Assembly (NCBI RefSeq): GCF_024713945.1
Contig: NC_134682.1
Coordinates: 1,054,001-1,118,000 of the forward strand
Source of the DNA: Dermatophagoides farinae
Lineage: Eukaryota; Arthropoda; Arachnida; Sarcoptiformes; Pyroglyphidae
Length of the DNA stretch: 64,000 nt
Direction of reading: 5' to 3'
A model generated the notes under the pieces. It saw only the letters and a program-made list of their open reading frames with translations, searched no databases and was not told the DNA's origin. Positions within the stretch are counted from its first letter, which is position 1, and the number at the start of each line of letters is the position of its first letter. Both the position numbers and the translations under genes were made by a program. Positions 24,245 through 37,213 of the stretch are shown here, piece after piece.

Positions 24245-27200
24245 TCATTCGATTCGATTCAAAATTAATTTATAATTTGGTCGATCAGGAATCCGGATTA
24301 TTGATCGTAATAGTTCATCTATTTTTGTGTGTGAAAGAAAAAAGAAAAGAAAAAGAATTTTTTTTGTTTGTCGATTAATTTCAAGGTTTTCAAAAACAGA
24401 AACAAATCAGAAACAAACAAAAAAAAAATGAAAATACTTACCATCTTGTAATCGTTCATTATAATCAGTAGATTTCCATATAAATTCAATAGCATGATTC
24501 ATACAATCTTCAAATGATTGTAATGATTGTTGTAATTTTTTCGATTGATCCACTCGAAAACGATCATAAAGAATTCGTATCAAATCATGGCCTTGTTGAA
24601 ATAATGGTGGTGAATTTTGTATGATCAATTCTTTTATCGTATATATTATTTGTATATCTTCATTTATGGAACCTTTTTTCAGCAAATATCGTTTCTGTTC
24701 CATACGTTTAGCTTTTCGTGCCAAACTTACATTTGTTTTTAATGTTTGATTTGTCATACCAGATTGATATGATTGTAATGATGATGTATCACTATGTATA
24801 CTACTTGTATCCGAATATTGATCAATATCATGTTCCGATCCGTTGAATCGTTGATTTTCAAATGTAATTTTATTCAATTTTATGGAATTTTCTTTCAATT
24901 CTTTCAATCGTAATAAATGTTCTTGGATTATTTCAATTTTACTGGTCAAATTATCCATTAAATGATCATATGCATCAATCATTTCATCTAGGAATTCTTT
25001 CTGCAATAGACAATCATTTAATCGATATTTATGATGTAATCGAATCGCATCATACCAAAGATGACCTTTGATCAATATGATGAATGCTTCTTCATGATTG
25101 TTAAGATAATTATCAACAATATAAGCAGCAGCATTATGATTACCATTCATTATTAAATTTTGTTGTAATGAATGTAATAATTGTTGATAATTGCTATCAT
25201 TATCATCATCATCATCTACCGTTGGTGGATAAGCTTTTCGTGCACAAACACAAGCTTGATGCCAATTACCGGACTGTACATACATTTTATATGCTTGCAA
25301 ATGATTCGATGCACGATCATATGCGATACCGGATTCTTCATAATAACATTTTTTGAATAGATAATCACCATACAGATTCCATATTTGTTCGAATCCATTG
25401 ACAACAATGTTTTGTTGTTGAATTTGATTTAGGCCATAAATTTCAATGGCATCATTGTATAAATGTTTATCTTCAATCAATTGTAATGCTTCTTGCAATT
25501 TATCTGGACATTTTTGTAAATGCTGTAAACATTTACGATAACGATGAAGATAAAGATCGATACGATATTTACGATAATTATCATCATCAATAGAACGAAA
25601 ATCATCGATTAACATTTGAAATTCTTTTGGATCTTTATTCGATTTCGATACAACCATTAGTAGAATATTAAAATCATATGTACCTAATGCTTCTTCAATC
25701 AAACGTGTAGAATCAACAATTGATAATAGAAATTTTAACGCCATTGATTGTAAATTTCCATCATTTAATCGATAAATTCTCATCAATGCTTGATCAATTT
25801 CAGTTGAATCTTTTTTCACATGACACAATAGAATTGGTTTCAAAAATCGAATCTCATCCATTTGTGTGAATATAGCCATAAATTCATTACAAATTCGATT
25901 CATTTTATTTTCAATTCGAATTTTCAGGTTTATGATTGGTCAACAGATGATAATGATTAGCCGGTGATAAATCAAACATTAATAAACATAACCAATCGAT
26001 ATGATCATCGTCACCAAGTTGTTCAACAAATTCGCCACAATTTTTCATGAACATTTCAAAATTATAATCACACAAATAATTTAAATTGATACGATTTTTT
26101 CGAAGAATTTCGAATGCTTCAACAAATCTTTTCGAATCCAAATGTTTATCCACTAGATCTAATAGCAAACATCGTGGATAAAATGCTTCCAAATTTCCTC
26201 GTGGTAATTCAACTATCACCCGAGAATTCGCTTCAGATATTGTCAACAATTTACTTTCTCGTTCTAGATTTCTGCCCGGAAAATCTCGCTGTAAACGTTG
26301 TAGATCGAAATTTTTGATTGGCCAACAATAAAATTGATGATCAATAGTGGTGAATAGTAGATAACCATTGTTATGGATAAGAATGGAATTTACATTCGAT
26401 TTCATTACAAGCATTCCATTGTGATATAATGAATAGTTTTTGGTTAGAATAAAACTATGTTGTAATCCATCATCAGTGAAAAGCAAAATTTTTGAAATCT
26501 GTCCATCATATGAATTCATAGTAACATTCTGTACGAGTGGCGATACAATTCCAGTGTCATAATCAAATTGAAAAAATTGATTCATTGAATTTATCAATAG
26601 TAGTGATTTTTTATCAGGCATCAATAACATGTGATTACAATCAAATTCTAGCTGATGATCGATGTGAATCACTTTGTGATCACTACTGTAATCAAAACAG
26701 CAAATTTTTCTACGATCAATACAACCAAATATTCGAACATCATCATCGATTAATGGAAGTAAAAATTGGCCAATATTCATGATTTTATCACAGAATATGG
26801 GCAAATATATCATTCTAAAATCAGTGGAAATATTTTCAAATTGATAAGTGATTGGATAATCACCGACAACATGATCAATATTTTCGATTGTAGCTTCAGT
26901 CAATTTCAGAATGATGACAACATCATTATCATTGAAAAACACAGCCAAAAAATGGTTATGATAACAAAGTTGATTGATTACTTTGGCATCGGTAAATTTG
27001 ATTGAATACGTATACAGTGGTGGCGGTATAACAGTCGAATTCATATCGGAAATATTAAGTTGATTACCATCAATTAATAGCACATTTCCGTTCTCGGTTG
27101 TTTGCCTTATCAATTCATATTGATAACAATGGTAATGATAATCAACTGAAATCATATGAATCTTTAGATATTCAATTCCATCCCAAAGAATTTTCCTTAT

Positions 27201-28387
27201 GAATTCATGATTTTCTTTGAATTGAATTTTTTGTTTCAAATACCAATGATAATTGTTTTGTGTAAAAAACAAAATTTCCTGTATTTGATGATCATTGTTG
27301 GCTGATTTGATGGTTCGAAATCCACACACCAACAATATGGATGAATCATATGACCAGATGATTTTATCGATTCGAAATTCATCCACCTTATATGGTAATT
27401 TAAATTGGCCATGTTTTAAACCATTTTTTTCGAAAAATACAATTTCTCGTGTATTATTGGCCATGAATTGTGATGATGCTATCAATGTACCGGATGGTTT
27501 CCAAGCAATCATTTTCTCTAAACCCAATGTCGTTTCACTGGTATGTTGAAGAATACCATCACGATTAAATATTTTCAATAGACGATATCCTACGATTGAC
27601 GATAATTAAATTATTACAGGTATTTATTTGAATTGAAAATCAAACCTTTTGATGATAAAAAATTAATTGTATAATAATCATCATCATGTTTCCAATCAAT
27701 AAAACATTTATGATCATCCAATTCGGTTAGTGGAACTGTTGTTTTTGATTGTTGTTCAACCACCATACGATGATCACGCATTCCTTGTCCATGAAATTGA
27801 GTGGCTTTTGAGCCCCAATTTACGTTGATCATTTCATTGGCACCATATTCATCAATATTTAGATCGTAACGACGTTTCAATACCAATAGTTTATTGTATA
27901 ATAACATCAGATTGTTATGTGTATTGATCACCAATAATTCTTGATCATGGCTAAATTGTGCATCATCAATCACATCATTATGATCAATACTATCCAATGA
28001 ATGTTTGTGTAAAGAATTATTGATAGTATCATAGGTGATTATAAGGCCATTGGTGAATAGTATGAATAAAAGTTCATCTTCAACAATATAACAGGAATAT
28101 ATAATCGTCGGACAATTATCCTCACCATTATTTTCAAGTAAATGTCCAAAATTCGTACGATTAATAATCTGTAAAAGATAATTAATTATTTTTAATACTA
28201 AAAATGAATTCAAAAACAATCAAATTACCTGTCCATTGTCTAATTGAAATGAATATATGAAAAAATTCGAAGTAACAATATATGCCACTCTATAATAACC
28301 ATCAAAAACAAATTGATCCTGTTGATCGAATGATTCTTTCAATAATAATTGTGTCTTTAAATTTTGTTTAAGAATTAAATTTTGCAT
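24245..28387 (-). CDS. ELP1: Elongator complex protein 1 (scaffold), with an unexplained +1 frame break
   Basis: Scaffold of Elongator, which modifies wobble uridines of tRNAs. Minus-strand exons: 28387-28229, 28168-27646, 27589-24442, 24318-24245. Start MQNLILKQNLKTQL fits human MRNLKLFRTLEF. N-terminal WD40 blocks: WGSKATQFHG, MIAWKPSGTLIASSQF, EIVFFEKNGLKHGQFKLP. C-terminal TPR-like half: LGTYDFNILLMVVSKSNKDP, ESGIAYDRASNHLQAYKMY, then SDTSSIHSDTSS and the basic LARKAKRMEQKRYLLKKGS, matching the human tRNA-binding region. The last exon gives ELLRSIIRIPDRPNYKL. In the large exon the frame changes between 25939 and 25914: the first part ends ..KPENSN stop, the second runs ENKMNRICNEFMAIF, aligning with human DGNKIDLVCDAMRAVM. 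Skipping one base gives 1300 aa (human 1332). Confidence 0.95.
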
Positions 28388-28513
28388 TTTGTTTTTTTGT
28401 TTGTTCGAAGTGATTTTAATTGCAAACACGTTTACTTTGAAATACGCGTGTTTCAAATATTTTTATAAATAAAAAAAAAATATATATGGCCACTATATAC
28501 ACCGACGGAAGCT

Positions 28514-28527
28514 CATCTAGGTGGCAA
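28514..28527 (+). promoter_or_regulatory. CTCF-like motif upstream of ELP1
   Basis: CATCTAGGTGGCAA lies 127 bp before the ELP1 start (gene on minus strand). Read on the plus strand, TAGGTGGCAA matches the CTCF core AGRTGGCA; read on the minus strand, CCACCTAGATGAG resembles the copy before UPF1. Confidence 0.4.
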
Positions 28528-28639
28528 TAGAATCGAATGCCAAATATATTCCAAATATTTATTGAATTGAATGAATTCAAAATTTTGACAATAAAAAAAA
28601 ATAGTGGTCATAAAAGCAACCAAAAAAAAAATTCCTGGT

Positions 28640-28695
28640 TTTTTTTCATGGAACCATGAAAAAAACGGGTAATAAATATCGTCGTTTTTTTCATG
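28640..28695. repeat. Overlapping perfect inverted repeats near the ELP1 promoter
   Basis: CATGAAAAAAACG at 28655-28667 pairs perfectly with CGTTTTTTTCATG at 28683-28695 (13 bp, 15-base loop), and also with TTTTTTTCATGG directly to its left (two-base loop). Three arms of one sequence allow two alternative hairpins. Function unknown. Confidence 0.7.
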
Positions 28696-30536
28696 ACATT
28701 TTCAAACGGTAAAATGAAGAAATTCAGAACCCTAAAGTGATCATTAATTTTTATTCACCAATTTTTTTTTCTGGTTTGCCACGACAAAATAAAAAAAAAG
28801 TAGATAATACCAAATCGAAATCGAATAAATCGATGACAATAAACATGGAAAAAATCTTTTTTAATGGCCATCGATTGAATCCGTTTGTGTGTTGTGTGTG
28901 TGTGTGTGTTGCGAAAAAAATAATAAAAATAAAGCATCCAAGTTTTTTTGCTGAAAAATTTAAATTTAGCAATAATTTTCTGGGTAGAAAAAAAACGAAA
29001 TTTTAAAGTTAAATTTTTTTTTTATTTTTTTTCTAGAACCAAGCTGCCGATTCTTTTCGAAATAAAATCGCAATTCACTAAATTCTGGCAACAATAAAAA
29101 TTTCAGAATCAGAATCGAATACACACACAAACACACACACACGGTAAGTGGTAATTCAATTTTTTGATTCTATATTTAATTGAATTAAATGTTCGAAAAA
29201 TATTCTTTGATTATTTATTAATTTTGTGGCAAAAAAAATGATGATGATGATGATGATGATTAATAATTGAACAACAAAATGACATATAACATGAATGAAT
29301 AAATAAATATGACCGATCATCATTATTCAAGTTGATTGGCCGATTGATTGTTGGCTGATGGATTGAGATTTTTTTCCGGTCACTTACACACACACACACA
29401 CTTAAACACACGGACGGACGGACGGATCAAACGGAATTCAAAATAGAGTAATAATTGGACAACGATTAGATTGGATTGGATTGGATTTTTTTTTCATTCT
29501 CGCGCGATATATAAAATGATTGATCATTTCATTTTGAAATTTTCGTTTTGGTTCGTTCATTCACATTGACATAGGTACAATCTATGAAAGTTTTTATCCG
29601 GACAAACATTCACCACCATCGCCACCACCACCACCACCAGCGCTATACATTACAAACTCGAAATTAGTGATTCGATTAAATCAAGCTTGAAAACCTTTTG
29701 CTTTTGGAGAAAAAAAAAGTGAGGCCAATAGACCGAAAACGAACATGTGTTTCACGTCATTTGTCGATCTTTTTTTTTGTTTGCCCCAAAAATATCGACT
29801 ATAGTCGAAACCAGTGACCATAATCGAAATTGGTCGTGTGTTCCAAAAACAATTGACGACAATAACATCCGTCATTTATGGGTGTGTGTGTGTGTGTGTG
29901 TGTTTATTTCCACACTCACCATCACTTACCCGATTATCATTATTGTTTCAGTGAATTTGTTTCATTGATGATGATGAGGAGTAATTGAATGAGTGGTGGC
30001 CGAAAAAAAACCGCACATTAATGTCAATTTTTTTGGAAATAAAATACAAAAAACAAATCTCTCAATTAGATTGGCTTGTATAATGGTTGATATGTGGTGG
30101 TGGTGGTGGGGGTGGTAATGTTGGTCATCAAGATTAAAAAAGATCAATAATCGTATACAGTAATTTTGAATGATTCTTTTCAATACATTTCAATGTGTAT
30201 GTGGAAATATTTTTCATCATCATTCCACCAATAATTGGTGTGGACAGAATAAACAATTCAATTCACTACTACTACCAAAAAAAAAAAAAAAAATTCTCAT
30301 CATCACAGAATTTGTTTTGGATAGAATTGATTTTTATTTTTTAAATTTAAATTCAAATTTCGAAATTTTTTATTTAGAAATAAAATTTAAATTTGAAATT
30401 AATTACAATTTATTCACATGTTTTTATCATCGTTGTTGTTGTAGTGAATTCTCATTTAAAAAAAATTTTAAACTGTTGTTGATACAATTCAATTTGTATG
30501 TTTGTTTGTTTGTTTGTTGAACTCACACACACACGA

Positions 30537-30540
<4 letters not shown>

Positions 30541-30579
<39 letters not shown>
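30541..30579. repeat. (AG)n microsatellite
   Basis: About 20 uninterrupted AG copies ending at 30579, some 220 bp before a much longer AG tract. Confidence 0.95.
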
Positions 30580-30584
<5 letters not shown>

Positions 30585-30798
30585 TGATGTTGATAATGAC
30601 TCAATTTAAAATCAATTTACCGATTTTTTTTTCGCAAAAAAAATCATCAAATTGTTCGAAAAAAAAAATGTTTCGATACTATTTATACACATGATGTAAT
30701 GTTTATTTATTAATGTGTGTAAATAGTGGAATCAAAATGATTCATGGTTCATTCAATGGAAAATCAAAGAAGAATCAAAATTGAATAAAATCAATTGG

Positions 30799-30970
<172 letters not shown>

Positions 30971-31395
30971 ATGAAAAATTTACATTAATCATTTATATGG
31001 CCAATGAATTGGAAAAAAAAGTGAATGAAAAATCAATCTAAAAATATCGATTTTTTTGTAACATTATTATCGATTGATTGAACTATTGAAAATGAATAAT
31101 TCAATTTCTTTATTGTCCACAATGATCATTGATGATGGTGATGTTATATGTGAACGACGACGACGACGACATTACACAATAATGATGATCGTTAATGTTT
31201 ATATGGTGGCCAAAAAAAAAAAAAAAAAAATTCATTTCATTTAAATTTTTCATGATGATCCTCTCCAGTTGTTTAATGACTAAGAATTGTCAAAAAAAAA
31301 AAAAAAAAAAAAAAACAACAACCACACATCACCAAACCGATGGCCATACCCGAAGACAATAAATTCTAGATTTGAATTCGACATAATAAAACATC

Positions 31396-31399
<4 letters not shown>

Positions 31400-31427
<28 letters not shown>
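31400..31427. repeat. (AC)n microsatellite
   Basis: About 14 copies of AC in the non-coding stretch before the receptor gene. Many shorter AC/GT runs of 8-12 copies lie throughout 31-60 kb. Confidence 0.9.
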
Positions 31428-34400
31428 GACATTCAACATGTTTATGTGGTTTTTTTTGCAAATAAAAAAAAAGAAAGAAAAATCAACAATAAGAATAATT
31501 GCGATTTGCTGCGGCCATTTATTTCTTCTATTGTTTCGTTTCAGTTTGTTTTTATTTATTCCTATTCTATGACATCATGTAATAGTTTATGTTTTCTTGT
31601 TGGACAAAGAATATTCTGGAAGAAAATGGAAAATTAAAACAATGATAATAACGACTTTTGATGACGTCTGTTTCGTAGATTTCTTTTTGTTTTTGTTTTT
31701 GTTGTTGGAATAAAGAATGGTCAAATAAAAAAAAGAAAGCGAAAGAGATAGAGAGATAGAGAGAGAGAGATGAATGTGATGATCAAAGATTATGTGTGTG
31801 TGTGTTGACGGCTGTCTATTTTTTTTTATCTCTCTGTTTGTTCAATATTTATGTGTATGATGACATGAAACCATAATGATAATCAATTTGAATTTGAATT
31901 TGAATTTGAATTTTTTTTTCTGTCATACCAGAACCATTGGTCAGTTTAATTTTTCCATAATCGTCATTACTTTTGTTACAAGTTTTTTTTTGAAATTTTC
32001 GCTTCATCATCATCATTGTGGTTGTGGTTGTGGTTGTCGTTGTCATCGATGACCATCATCATCTGGATTCAATATTAAAAATGAAAATTATGTGACAATT
32101 ACAATGTATGTTTTCTTATACACATATGACACATGTATTATTTTCAATGAAAATTTACGGAAACAAAAAAAAATGAAATGAAATCTTCTCGTTCTCTCCT
32201 AGCTATATCTCACTATATAGAATATGGTCTTGTTTTTGAATTCTGGAACACAAGAATCATGCTGTTGTTGTTGTTGTGGATAATGATGATGATGATGATG
32301 ATGCGTATGTGTGTGTTTGTGTGTGTGGATTTTGTGTTATAATAATACACCCTGTAAATACATACATAGTTGGCATGTGTGCATTTTGTTATAAAATCAG
32401 TTAACTATCTAGGCTATTTATCGTTGGAAAAAATATAGAGAAAGTCTTCGCGTTGAAGCAGACACACACACACACACACACACAGTGGTCTGGTAACATT
32501 CAAAGATATACAGGAATATATCACACACACATCATTTGAATCATCAACATTGAAGCGCCAACATCGTGTTTTGTTTCATTTCGTTTAGTTTCATTTGTGC
32601 ATGTGTGTAAAAATTTTTTTTTGCCATTGTTTTATCTATTTGATTGATTCTTAGTAGCTGATAAGTGTCACACTGTTGAATCACATTTGGTTTTGGATCG
32701 ATCAATCGATAGAATTTATTGATTTTTGAATTTAAATTTGAATTTTTTTTTTGCTTTGTTTTGTTTTAAAGAAACAGAATATTCTTCTCCAAAAAAAAAA
32801 CCGTCTGTTTTTGTTTTCAAACAAAAAAAAATGTGTTTATGTGTCAGTGACGAAAAGAAAAAATTCCAAATTATCAAACAATTTCAATTAATCAATCAAT
32901 CAATCAATCGATCAATCACTCAATATTTTTTGACTGTGATTTATATATGGACCAAAAAAAAATCGATAGGCCAAAAAAACAACTGAATATCGACAACAAT
33001 TAACTAAGTAAGTGCCAAGTATGTGTAGTAATTAGATGGAATTAATTACGAAAAATTCTCTGTCAATTCGATTCTATCATATTGGAAATCATCATTTATG
33101 AATCAAAATCGATTTGAAAATGTTTTCACATAATGCATGTTTATTCAATACATGGATTTTTGTTTTCATTTTCATTTTCATTTGTTGTCGTCATCAAATT
33201 CATTTCGGTATTGTTATCCAATTTCCGTAACCGGAAATTGATTTATCGACAACAATCATCACACATATAGAAAGAGAGAGAGAAAAAAGGAAAAAAACCC
33301 GATCAACACAGTATTTTATTGATCCAAATTGATGTTGGATCAATACATTATAAACAAATATATAAACAGAGTTTCCTTTTATGTGTGTGTGTGTGTTGCT
33401 GTTATTTTTGTTTTTCTTTCAAATTTTCTTGTCGTCGTCGTCGTCGTCATAGTCTGCATACACATTGTGTGTCATCTGTGATTCATTTGAAAATCAAATT
33501 TTCTTTGCAAATTTTGTTTTTTCCTTTTTTTTCAATGTAAAAATCTCTTATTCCGATTATTTGCTGATGCCTATAGGGGCCATACACACACACACATGTT
33601 TTCGTTGAATCATCGCAAAACACAAAGCAAAAACAAAAACAAAAAACAAAAAAACAAAAATAGAAAATCCAAACAACTTTATTTGTACGGGGGGAAAAGA
33701 AAAGAAAAGAAATTCGTTCAAGCCTTCGGGTTTTTTTTTATCTTCTCATTACTTTCTTGCTTTGCTTGCAAAGATGTTGTTGTTGTTGTTGTTGTCGATG
33801 TTGTTCCAAGAAGAACCAACAAGCCAAACACAACAAAAAGCAACAATCAATGCAAATTGAATTGTTGACAACAACATTGTTATCATTTAAATAAAAATAA
33901 AATTTAGCCAAATTGAATTCGTTAGATCAGAATTTTTGGTTTTTTTTCCGGAAAAAAATAAATCAAAATCAAATTCTAGAGAACACTGCTGCTGCTGCTG
34001 ATGCTTCTTCACACTTTGAGATTCACTCGATATTCACATTCATTTTCTAGATTTTTTTTTTCTTCTTCAAATCGTGAACAAACAAACGAACTAACGAAAA
34101 AAATGAAGATAAAAAGAATTGACATTATAGCCATTGACGTTTTTTTTTTTTTGCTATTCAAAATAAAGTCATGCATACGTTATTTATCTATATCTGATTA
34201 GTGGTGGTGGTGGTAGTAATGTTAATGGGAATGGTAATGGTGGTGGTGGTGGTAGTATGTTGATTCTTTTGATTTTTTTTTCCTCTTCTGTTTGTTTGCC
34301 CATTGAATTTAGAAATTGTTTATTCATATGCACACACACACACGAAACACTGGTGTATGATAAAAAAAAATTTTGAATTCCGGAAAAAAAACGAACATCG

Positions 34401-37165
34401 ATGACATGTCAAGTCAAAAAAAAATGGAAAAAAAATATTGAGATCACAAAGAATATACACAAACACACAAATGTCATGACTTCATAATTCTAAAAAAGAA
34501 AGAATTCATTTATTTTTATTCTTAAGTTGTTCTATTTTTTCCATCCACATCATCATCATCGATGATGATCATGATCATCATCGGTGATAAATTCATTACG
34601 TTTCATATTTCATTCAATTCAATTGAATTCGATTCGATTGTTTTTTTTTCTTTTGTTCCTCAGCAGCAGCAGCAGCAACAACGGCAACGGCAGATCGAAT
34701 AAACAATTTTTCTTTTTTTTTGTTCTCTCTCATATCATCGATCATTGATGGTATACAATAAAAACAATGATGATGATGACTGAATAAATAGAACAAAAAT
34801 AAAAATATGAACATATTAGAAACGCAAATATAGATAGAATAGATAAAAACCTTTTGTGTGTTTTTCATGATGACACGCTGTTATGAGAAAAAAAACATGG
34901 AATTTTGTCTTTGTCTTTTTGAAAGTTAAAACATCACAAGTCAATATATGACAATGACAGAGTTTAAAGAAAACTGATGTTGGTTGTTATACGGTTTTTT
35001 TTTCTTCGTGGATAAATTTTTGAAATTTTTTTTTCCACTTCACTAGATCTAGAACCAAAACAAATCAGATCAGGTGAAATGTTTGTCCAATTTACCGATA
35101 CAACAACAAAAAAAAATATTAGCATCATCATCATCATCATCGATGATTATTTTCTCTGGAGACCAAATAAACAAAATTTTTGTTTGTTTGCCATTCATTC
35201 ATTCATTCAAGATCATCACTGAATGGGATGGAAAAATGAATAAAAATGAGCAAAAAAAAAAAAACAGAAAAATCGAAAAATTTCAAGAGAAAAATTTTTC
35301 TTTTTCAAATCAATGTGTTTGTGCAATGTTGACGCTCATCTAATCGATTTTTTTTTCTTCTTTTTTTTTTGATTCTACACAAGAATCTCACAAATGCACA
35401 AACAAATAGAGCTATAGAGAGAGAATGTAAATTCAAAATCAAATCAATCATTTTTGACAAACAACAATAATAATAATAATGTGAATGTGAATGTGAATAT
35501 AATGATAATTTCATTTTGTTCATTACCTTTTCATTATGTGTTTGTATGTGCGAGTGTGTGTGTGTGTAATGTCATCATCAATAATTTGATAAAATGAAAA
35601 TTTTTCTTGTTTTGTTTATTAATCAATAATCATATATGAACAACAGCAACGTATGACATGGAAAACATTTCATTATGGCATTGTTTTTTTGCTGCTGTTT
35701 TTTTTTGTTTTCGATTACAATAATTGATTTTCACTTGATTCACATAAAAAACACATATACACACACAATGGAATGTGCCAAAAAAAAAACGAAAACAAAA
35801 ACGAAATCGAAATGAACAAGGCAACAAAAAAAAAATTTCTACGAACAAGCAAATTTTTTTTTGTTTCGTTTCGTTTCATTTTGTTCCACGCATTCACATT
35901 TTATCCAATACAAATTGAATATAAAAAAAACATAATGAATGGATGATGTGTCGAGAATTGTGAAATTGAAAATAAAAAAAAAACAGGAACAAAATAAAAA
36001 TGATCAGCATAATAATAATAATAAACACATGTGTAGAAAAAAAAGACAGAAAAAAAATGTAAACGAATCGAGCGAGAAAAAAAAAGAATATAACCCGGGT
36101 AATAGTAATAAAAAAATATATATGCTTTACCGGTAAATGAACGTATATACCTATTGCATGTACACCTTGGCTGTAGAATAATGATAATAATAATAAAATT
36201 CAATGATCCATTGAATTTGACAGAATCTCATTGTACATCTTAATTCCGATTCCAATTTCATTTCCAATTCTGTTTTGTATTTTCATTTTCCATTCACATT
36301 CAAGGGTTCAGTGAATTAATTTTTTTTGTTCATTTTTTTTTGTTGTTGTTGTTAAATTGCATAATTTTTTTTTGTTTGTTTGTTCGGTATACTTGAGCCT
36401 AACCGAGTAAAAAAAAAAATTCATTTGTTTGTATATTGATATCATCATCATCATCATCAGCCTTCATCATGGATGAACATTCTGGAACAATAAATTTCGA
36501 CAGACACACAATCGTTTTTCATGGAATTTATTATTCGTTCTCTTTCTCTCTCCCGGTTTATATTATATTAATAGAATATATATGCGGCGTGTGTGTGCGA
36601 GTGTGTGAAAATGTAAATAAAGGTATTGGTATTTTGTTCATATGGTGGTGGTGGTATTTGCATCAAAGATTCTGAAAAAAAATTCTGAATTAAAAAAAAA
36701 GAAAAGAAAAGAAAAGAATTTTTCATTGAAAATCAGAATTTATATCTGTGTCTCTGGCTGAGATATTATCATTTGATTTGATATTCTTTGATTTTAGTTT
36801 ACATTTGATAAATTCTAAATATTTGATCAAAAGATTATTTTTTTTTTCTGGTTAAAATTTATCACCATCATCGCATCATCGAAGAAAATATCATGGCATT
36901 GAAATGAAATTGAAAACAAATCAAACTGATTGTTTTTTTTCATATATATACCTGTTTTGTTTATGGTGGTGGTCACCAACATGATTGAATGATGACCATT
37001 CTAGAATTTGATTGTTTGTTTGTTTGCATGGGAAAATGTTGGTAAAAAACAAACAGACAAAAAAAATTCTTTAATTCTCAAAAGATTTTTTTTTTTGAAC
37101 AAATTTTATTCAAGAAGAAGAAGAAGTAGAAAAAAAACCTAAAGTCTGAATCATTATTGCACATC

Positions 37166-37213
37166 GTGGTTCGGCGGTGGGAGGATTTGTTGCACTGGAT
37201 GCAACTGGACCAC
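37166..37213. other. Small structured, GC-richer island
   Basis: GTGGTTC at 37166-37172 can pair with GGACCAC at 37207-37213, and inside it GTTGCA (37189-37194) pairs with TGCAAC (37200-37205) around the loop CTGGA. The sequence is complex and G-rich (GGCGGTGGGAGG) amid simple repeats. It could be part of an untranslated exon, a regulatory element or a small RNA; nothing in the sequence decides. Confidence 0.35.

Noticed and set aside
24407-27578. Two separate genes on the minus strand, each starting with ATG
   Set aside because: The two proteins are the consecutive halves of ELP1 and align without a gap to one human protein; the second ATG is an internal methionine.
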